Assembly: GCA_033720695.1 (NCBI GenBank)
Contig: JAWWCA010000015.1
Span: forward strand, 1 to 28,069
Direction: 5' to 3'
Origin: DATGQT01 sp033720695
Lineage (GTDB): Bacteria; Bacteroidota; Rhodothermia; Rhodothermales; Rubricoccaceae
DNA: 28,069 nucleotides
Made by a program: the position numbers and the translations under genes. Shown piece after piece: positions 23,195 to 28,069 of the stretch (positions are counted from its first letter, which is position 1; each line of letters opens with the position of its first letter). The notes beneath the pieces were generated by a model. It was given only the letters and a program-made list of their open reading frames with translations. It had not been told where the DNA came from and did not search any database.

Positions 23195-24772
23195 ATGGCT
23201 GCACCCGACCGCGCCGACGCGCAGCGCTTCTCCTCCAGGCTCGCTCTCGTCCTGAGCGTCCTCGGGATTGCGGTCGGCACCGGCAACATCTGGCGCTTCC
23301 CGCGCATCGTGGCGCAGAACGGGGGCGAGGACGGCGCTGGGGGCTTCCTCCTCGCCTGGCTGTTCTTCCTCCTCGTCTGGAGCATCCCCCTCATCATCGC
23401 CGAGTACGCCCTCGGGCAGCGAGGCCGAATGGGGGTGATCGGGACGTTCGTGCGTCTCTCGCAGGGGAAGCTCGCGTGGATGGGCGCCTTCGTGGGGTTC
23501 GTGGCCGCGGCCATCATGTGCTACTACGCCGTCGTCAACGGCTGGTGCGTCTACTACTTCGGCACCTCCCTCCTCGGGGGGCTGCCCGACGACCACGCCG
23601 CGGCGATGGCTTCGTGGGAGGCGTTCCAGGCCTCCGGCCTGCCCGTGGCCGGTCTCGCCCTCGCGATGGGGCTCGGCGGCCTCGCCGTCGCCCGGGGCGT
23701 CGGCGCGATCGAGCGGATCAGCCTCGTGCTCCTGCCGACGCTCCTCGTGATCGTGCTGATCGCCGTCGTCCGGGCCGTGACGCTGCCGGGGGCGGGGGAG
23801 GGGCTGGCCTACCTCTTCACCCCCGACCTCTCGGTGCTGGCGCGGCCACGGACGTGGCTGGAGGCCCTCACGCAGAACGCCTGGGACACCGGCGCGGGCT
23901 GGGGCCTCATCCTCACCTACGCCGCCTACATGAAGCGCGAGCACGGGGTCGTCCGGAACGCCGTGCTCACCGGCGTCGGCAACAACCTCGTCTCGGTCCT
24001 GGCCGCGACGATGATCTTCGGGACCGTCTTCGCGACGCTCGGTGCGACGACGGCCGTGGATGGCGAGGCGCTGACCCGGCTGGAGGTGATGCAGAACAGC
24101 GGCCCCGCCTCCACGGGCCTCACGTTCATCTGGATGCCGCAGCTCTTCGCACAGATGCCGTTCGGGCGGGTCCTGGCCGTCCTCTTCTTCCTGGGCCTCT
24201 CGTTCGCCGCGTTCACCTCGCTCATGTCGATGATCGAGCTCTCGGCCCGCGCGCTCGTGGACTGGGGGATGAAGCGGACGCGTGCCGTGGCCGTCATCGT
24301 CGGCGCCGGGTTCCTCGTCGGCCTCCCGAGCGCGCTGAACCTCGACGTGCTCGGCAATCAAGACTTCGTGTGGGGTGTGGCGCTGATGCTCTCGGGTGCC
24401 TTCATCGCCTTCCTCGTGTGGCGCTACGGCACGCGGCGGCTCCACGCCGAGATCGCCACGCCCGCGGACTGGCCGCTCCCGCGCGTGTGGGACGTCCTCA
24501 TCCGGTGGGCCGTCCCGCTCCAGGCCGTCGTCCTCCTGGTGTGGTGGATGTACCTCGCCGCGACGGTCTATGCACCCGACTCGTGGTACGACCCGTTCGA
24601 TCCCTACAGCGTCATGACGTGCCTCGCGCAGTGGGGCGTCGTGCTGCTCGCCTTCGTTCTCCTCAACCGGTGGATGGCGCGGCAGATCAAGCGCGCGGGG
24701 CCAACGTCAGGGCCGGCCGACGTCTACCCCGATCCGGCCGACGCCGAGGCGGGGATCCCCCCGACGCCCTGA
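23195..24772 (+). CDS. Sodium-dependent transporter, NSS/SNF family
   Basis: 525 residues with about twelve hydrophobic segments. Helix 1 carries the signature SVLGIAVGTGNIWRFPRIVAQNGG, which forms the sodium and substrate site in LeuT-fold proteins. NAWDTGAGWGLILTYAAYM fits helix 6, and FLGLSFAAFTSLMSMIELSARALVDWG fits helix 8. The family couples uptake of amino acids or other amines to sodium entry. Substrate is not predictable here. The tail is cytosolic and Pro/Ala/Asp-rich. The ATG at 23195 follows CCCCCTCTGTCG; the open frame upstream is the shadow of the ParA gene. It is probably cotranscribed with the ParA-type gene, but no functional link is known. Confidence 0.95.
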   Translation: MAAPDRADAQRFSSRLALVLSVLGIAVGTGNIWRFPRIVAQNGGEDGAGGFLLAWLFFLLVWSIPLIIAEYALGQRGRMGVIGTFVRLSQGKLAWMGAFVGFVAAAIMCYYAVVNGWCVYYFGTSLLGGLPDDHAAAMASWEAFQASGLPVAGLALAMGLGGLAVARGVGAIERISLVLLPTLLVIVLIAVVRAVTLPGAGEGLAYLFTPDLSVLARPRTWLEALTQNAWDTGAGWGLILTYAAYMKREHGVVRNAVLTGVGNNLVSVLAATMIFGTVFATLGATTAVDGEALTRLEVMQNSGPASTGLTFIWMPQLFAQMPFGRVLAVLFFLGLSFAAFTSLMSMIELSARALVDWGMKRTRAVAVIVGAGFLVGLPSALNLDVLGNQDFVWGVALMLSGAFIAFLVWRYGTRRLHAEIATPADWPLPRVWDVLIRWAVPLQAVVLLVWWMYLAATVYAPDSWYDPFDPYSVMTCLAQWGVVLLAFVLLNRWMARQIKRAGPTSGPADVYPDPADAEAGIPPTP

Positions 24773-24785
24773 GGGAGCGGGGGGG
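24757..24785 (+). terminator. Possible terminator across the transporter stop codon
   Basis: CCCCCC (24757-24762) can pair with the G-run at 24779-24785 over a 16-nt loop that contains the stop codon. Simple G/C runs can pair by chance and no T-tract follows. Confidence 0.25.
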
Positions 24786-24837
24786 TGTTCGCCAAGGATT
24801 TCCAGGCTGGAGGTTACGTGGCGCAGGCCGTGCGTGT

Positions 24838-24864
24838 CTGTTAAGGCAAATCACGCCATAACAG
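24838..24864. promoter_or_regulatory. Inverted repeat just before the start of the unknown membrane protein
   Basis: CTGTTAAGGC (24838-24847) and GCCATAACAG (24855-24864) are 10-bp arms with one mismatch around AAATCAC. The dyad is AT-rich in a GC-rich setting and ends 4 nt before the ATG at 24869. It could be an operator overlapping the promoter, or a hairpin in the mRNA that masks the start. Confidence 0.5.
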
Positions 24865-24868
24865 CGCC

Positions 24869-26095
24869 ATGTCGGTCGTCCCGCGTCTCGTTCTCGTGGT
24901 CGGGCTCCTCTCGACCCTGCCGGTTGCGGCACAGGTGGACTCGCTCGAAGCCACGGGCGAGATCCACGAAGTGGGAGGGCCCGTCAGCGAGCTGAAGAGG
25001 CCAGAGGTCCTCGACCCCGAGGAAGTCGAGCGGCGGCGTCGGAGACAGCTCGTGGCCGCCTTTGAGCTCCGGCTCCGATCGGAGATGCTCCGCGCCGGAT
25101 CGAAGTGGTCGACGGCTGACAGCCAGCGGATCAAGGGACTGCGAGACAGCCTCAGCACGTACGGGGGGGTGGCGGCCTATGCGAGGGCCGATAGCCTCAT
25201 CGCGAGGCAGGAGCGGACGAACGTCATCCGGCTCAGCTGGCTGTACACCTGCCTCTGGATCCTCGGCCTGTTCGGCGTCATCCTCCCCGTCACCTACTAC
25301 GGCGGGCGCATCCGGCGCAAGGTGACGCTCGACAACGGGGAGGTCGTGACGTGGCGGCTGATCAAGAACCCCCGCCGCCTCACGGCCCAGCTGTACGCCG
25401 TCGGGCTCTACCTCCTCGTCGTGCCGGCGGCCGTCTCCCTCGCCCTCACCCTGGCACCTCTCACCGACCACCTCCTCAGCCGACTCGACGTGGAGAAGGT
25501 CACCTCCGCCGGGGCCGTGATCGATGGCGTCTGGGCCATCGGGGCGGCGGAGGTGCTGCGCCAGCAGGTCTACCTCATCGTACTCACGGGGGCCCTCGGG
25601 GCGCTCGGCGGCACCATCAACATCTCGCTCGAGCTCGCCGACCGGACCCCCTGCCCAGACGGCCAGGTCCCCCCGTTCATGTACTACTTCTTCCGGCCGT
25701 TCAACGGCTTGTTCATGGCGAGCGTCATGTACGTCGCCCTGATGTCGGGGCAACTCGTCCTGTTCGGGGAGAGCGCCGCCACGCCGTCCGTCTGGGCCGT
25801 CGCCTTTCTCGCCCTCCTCACCGGCCTCTACTCCGACGATGCCAAGAAGCGGCTGACGAACCTGGGGAAGACGATCATGGGCCAGGACCCCCCGGGGCAG
25901 GCCAACAACGACCCCCCCAGCCGAGACGAACGCGAGGGCGCCGGGCCCGCCGAGCCCGCTTCGACCGAGGCGGGAGCGGATCAACCCCCGCCGCCGGACC
26001 CGCCGTTTGCTGGGGGCGACGGATACTTCGGGGGGGCGGAGACGGAACGAGAGGGAGGCGCGGACCTCGCCTCGCCGCGAGACGACCGGTCCTGA
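24869..26095 (+). CDS. Multi-spanning membrane protein of unknown function with signal peptide
   Basis: 408 residues. A signal peptide (MSVVPRLVLVVGLLSTLPVAAQ) precedes about 100 residues of charged, helical, probably periplasmic sequence (EEVERRRRRQLVAAFELRLR). Five membrane helices follow: LYTCLWILGLFGVILPVTYY, LYAVGLYLLVVPAAVSLALT, VYLIVLTGALGALGGTINI, LFMASVMYVALMSGQLVLF and VWAVAFLALLTGLYS. The segment MYYFFRPFNGLFMASVMY...G followed by FLALLTGLYSDDAKKRLTNLGK recalls an uncharacterised bacterial membrane module with a Y-Y-x-x-R-P-x-x-G and G-x-(Y/F)-S-D-x-A pattern (recollection, not a search). The C-terminal 80 residues are disordered and Pro/Asp/Glu-rich. Function unknown. Confidence 0.85.
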   Translation: MSVVPRLVLVVGLLSTLPVAAQVDSLEATGEIHEVGGPVSELKRPEVLDPEEVERRRRRQLVAAFELRLRSEMLRAGSKWSTADSQRIKGLRDSLSTYGGVAAYARADSLIARQERTNVIRLSWLYTCLWILGLFGVILPVTYYGGRIRRKVTLDNGEVVTWRLIKNPRRLTAQLYAVGLYLLVVPAAVSLALTLAPLTDHLLSRLDVEKVTSAGAVIDGVWAIGAAEVLRQQVYLIVLTGALGALGGTINISLELADRTPCPDGQVPPFMYYFFRPFNGLFMASVMYVALMSGQLVLFGESAATPSVWAVAFLALLTGLYSDDAKKRLTNLGKTIMGQDPPGQANNDPPSRDEREGAGPAEPASTEAGADQPPPPDPPFAGGDGYFGGAETEREGGADLASPRDDRS

Positions 26096-26121
26096 GGATC
26101 AGCGGCAGGCCGCAATGGCCG

Positions 26122-26129
26122 TACCTTCC
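26122..26129 (+). promoter_or_regulatory. Candidate -7 element of the M14 peptidase gene
   Basis: TACCTTCC ends 23 nt before the proposed TTG start at 26153. It supports that start over the in-frame TTG at 26138, which would leave almost no leader. Confidence 0.35.
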
Positions 26130-26152
26130 CGCGCCGCTTGCCAGTAGCGCCG

Positions 26153-27763
26153 TTGTCCCCCCTGCTTCCCCTGTCACGCCCGTACCTCCTCGCGCTGCTC
26201 GCGGTCGCACTAGGAGCAGGGGTGCCGGACGGACGGGCCCAGCGGAGCAGTCTCGACACCCTCCTGTCCCGAGCCGAGCGCACCGGCTACGACGAGACCG
26301 GCCGTTACGCCGACGTCGTCGCGTTCCTCGACGCGCTCGCGGAAGCCTCAGAGGCCCTCCACGTCACGTCCTTCGGCGAGACGGTCGAGGGGCGGGCCCT
26401 CCCCCTCGTCGTGTGGGGAGCGCCCGACGCGTCGTGCGCCAGCGTTCGTGCGCCCCGCCGCCTGCGCGTCCTCGTCCTCGCCACCATCCATGCGGGGGAG
26501 GTGGCGGGCAAGGAGGCCTCCCTCGCGCTCCTCCGCGACCTCGCCCGAGGCGAGCACGCAGCGTGGGCCGACTCCCTCGTCCTCCTCGTCGCGCCCATCT
26601 ACAACGCCGACGGCAACGAGCGCGTCGCCTACGACCACCGCCCCCTCCAGCTCGGCCCCATCGGTGGGATGGGCCAGCGGCCGAACGCACAGGGTCTCGA
26701 CCTCAATCGCGACCTCATGAAGCTTGAGGCGCCCGAGTCCCGAGCGCTCGTCGGGCTCCTCCGCGCCTACGACCCTCACGTGGTCCTGGACCTCCACACG
26801 ACCAACGGAACAACCCACGGCTACCACCTCACGTACGCGCCCCCGCTGCACCCCAACACGCCCGCCCGCCTGGCCGACGAGCTCTGGGCGCGCTGGCTGC
26901 CCTCGGTGACCGAGGCCATCGAGAGAACGGAGGGGTGGGCGTTCTGGCACTACGGCAACGTGCCGCCCCCGGAGTTCGAAGCGCCTCGGGCGTGGTACAC
27001 CTTCGACGCCCGCCCCCGGTTCAGCACGAACTACATGGGCCTCCGCAACCGGTTTGCGATCCTCAGCGAGGCGTACAGCTACGCCCCATTCGAGGAGCGG
27101 GTGGAGGCCACCCGTCGGTTCGTCGAAGAGGTGGTGACGTACGCGTGGGCGAACGCCGGCCGCCTGAAGGCGCTCACCGACCTGGCCGATGCGGCGACGG
27201 TCGTGGGCGACTCCCTCGCGCTCTCGGCCACGTGGGCGTCGCTCCCGGAGCCAGTGGAGGTCCTCCTCGGCGCGGTGGACACCGTCTATCACCCCGTCAC
27301 CCGTGCGCCGATGCTCCGCCGACGCGACGTCCGGACGCCCGAACGCATGCCGGCGTACGTCCGCTTCGCGCCTGTCGAAACGGAACGCGTGCCCGTGGCC
27401 TACTTCGTCCCCGGCACGCGGGAAGAGGTGATCGATCTCCTCGACCTGCATGGCATCCACTACCGCCCCGCCGCGCCTCCCGAGGAGGGGGAGGCGTTCG
27501 AGATCGACAGCGTCGAAGTAGCCTCGCAGCCGTTCCAGGGGCGCCTCGCGCGGCGCCTCCATGGGCGCCACGTCCCGCTGGCCGGACCCGACGGGGCACC
27601 GGGCGTGCTCGTCCCGATGAACCAGCCGCTGGCCCGACTGGCGTTCTCGCTCCTGGAGCCCCGGTCCGACGACGGCCTCGCCGCGTGGGCGGTTTTGCCC
27701 GACGAAATCCTGCAACCGGGTCGGCGCTATCCCATCCTCCGCGTGCCGGCCTCGAGGCGGTGA
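26153..27763 (+). CDS. Secreted M14-family zinc carboxypeptidase-like protein
   Basis: 536 residues. The signal peptide runs MSPLLPLSRPYLLALLAVALGAG to about GRAQ. The M14 zinc site is H113-A-G-E116 and H215 in LDLHTTNG; NADGNERV, GLDLNRDLMKLE and the catalytic glutamate E306 in ILSEAYSY are also present. So the peptidase looks active and is predicted to be periplasmic or extracellular. The last 200 or so residues form an additional beta-rich region without a recognised name. The start is probably TTG at 26153; no ATG or GTG gives a complete signal peptide. It is preceded by its own candidate promoter and followed by a 65-nt gap to the TlpA-like gene. Confidence 0.9.
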   Translation: MSPLLPLSRPYLLALLAVALGAGVPDGRAQRSSLDTLLSRAERTGYDETGRYADVVAFLDALAEASEALHVTSFGETVEGRALPLVVWGAPDASCASVRAPRRLRVLVLATIHAGEVAGKEASLALLRDLARGEHAAWADSLVLLVAPIYNADGNERVAYDHRPLQLGPIGGMGQRPNAQGLDLNRDLMKLEAPESRALVGLLRAYDPHVVLDLHTTNGTTHGYHLTYAPPLHPNTPARLADELWARWLPSVTEAIERTEGWAFWHYGNVPPPEFEAPRAWYTFDARPRFSTNYMGLRNRFAILSEAYSYAPFEERVEATRRFVEEVVTYAWANAGRLKALTDLADAATVVGDSLALSATWASLPEPVEVLLGAVDTVYHPVTRAPMLRRRDVRTPERMPAYVRFAPVETERVPVAYFVPGTREEVIDLLDLHGIHYRPAAPPEEGEAFEIDSVEVASQPFQGRLARRLHGRHVPLAGPDGAPGVLVPMNQPLARLAFSLLEPRSDDGLAAWAVLPDEILQPGRRYPILRVPASRR

Positions 27764-27828
27764 CCCGCCGGGCACCATTCTCCACCCCGCGGCGTTTCTG
27801 CAACCCCGTCACTGTCCCCCCACCCTCC

Positions 27829-28069
27829 ATGCCACTGTTCGCTGGGCGCACGCTCATCGCATCGCTCGTCCTCTTCGTCGCCGGCTGCGCACCCGGTGGG
27901 GGAGAAGTGCCCGAGGCCGACTCCTCGGGCGTGCCTGAGGCCACCGCCCCTCCGGAGCTCGTCGCCGTCACCGCCGACGCGCTCAGGGAGGAGGTCCGCG
28001 AGCTCGACGCCGATGTCGTCGTGCTCAATGTCTGGGCCACGTGGTGCGGACCGTGCCGCGCGGAGTTCC
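27829..28069 (+). CDS. TlpA/ResA-like thioredoxin lipoprotein, N-terminal part only
   Basis: The first 80 codons are present; the rest lies beyond the right window edge. MPLFAGRTLIASLVLFVAGC contains a VAGC lipobox with Cys20. An acidic/Pro linker follows, then ADVVVLNVWATWCGPCRAEF, the start of a thioredoxin fold with the W-C-G-P-C redox site. Such membrane-anchored proteins reduce or exchange disulfides outside the cytoplasm, for example in cytochrome c maturation. The linker-to-motif distance is shorter than in most TlpA/ResA proteins. The ATG at 27829 follows CCCCCCACCCTCC. Confidence 0.88.
   Translation, partial: MPLFAGRTLIASLVLFVAGCAPGGGEVPEADSSGVPEATAPPELVAVTADALREEVRELDADVVVLNVWATWCGPCRAEF

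Noticed and set aside
22161..23204. Minus-strand upstream extension of the lnt-like frame
   Set aside because: It is antisense to the ParA gene and lacks membrane segments; the ATG at 22160 directly precedes the first helix.
1..28069. Mobile element, prophage, CRISPR or toxin-antitoxin system
   Set aside because: No integrase, transposase, terminal repeats, spaced direct repeats or toxin-antitoxin pair was recognised on either strand; codon use looks uniform.

Overview
This window is an ordinary, very GC-rich and gene-dense chromosomal segment. It holds 28 protein genes, two of them cut by the window ends. Gaps are short (longest about 160 bp), and no tRNA, rRNA, CRISPR array, insertion sequence or phage gene was seen. 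Start codons lack Shine-Dalgarno sequences and usually follow C-rich leaders. Several starts have an upstream TA-rich octamer related to the Bacteroidota -7 element. Together with many lipoproteins and an aerobic gene set, this suggests a Rhodothermota/Bacteroidota-type bacterium, possibly near Rubricoccus/Rubrivirga. That placement is inference; no marker gene here proves it.

Layout. Positions 1-5326: a cut lipoprotein gene diverges from a class A penicillin-binding protein, followed by a Get3/ArsA-type ATPase, a secreted protein with a duplicated domain, and a small unknown protein. Positions 5399-7029 (minus): a FrnE-like DsbA oxidoreductase then an MscS channel. Positions 7166-10069 (plus): a TerB-like protein, a D-amino-acid-oxidase-like flavoprotein and a phosphohexomutase. 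Positions 10076-11611 (minus): a tightly coupled trio, GlsB/YeaQ-type membrane protein, lipoprotein and CAP-domain lipoprotein; aroB lies upstream at 11757-12887. Positions 12981-15443 (plus): an ACE-like M2 peptidase lipoprotein and a BON-LysM protein, closed by a strong hairpin.

Positions 15497-22160 (minus) form a long run: lnt-like, maf, fasciclin lipoprotein, TIGR01777 epimerase, secreted protein, FAD amine oxidase and a small membrane protein. Positions 22323-28069 (plus): an orphan ParA-type ATPase, an NSS/SNF transporter, an unknown five-helix membrane protein, an M14 peptidase and a cut TlpA-like thioredoxin lipoprotein.

The common theme is envelope biology: wall synthesis, lipoproteins, osmotic release, periplasmic thiol chemistry and peptidases. 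The most striking observation is that the only lipoprotein N-acyltransferase homologue here has glycine in place of its catalytic cysteine, although six predicted lipoproteins lie in the same 28 kb. Other points of interest are a compact dyad in front of the unknown membrane protein at 24869, a recurrent promoter-like octamer, a hairpin holding such an octamer in its loop, and a probable CTG start. I found no clear new multi-gene defence or metabolic system.
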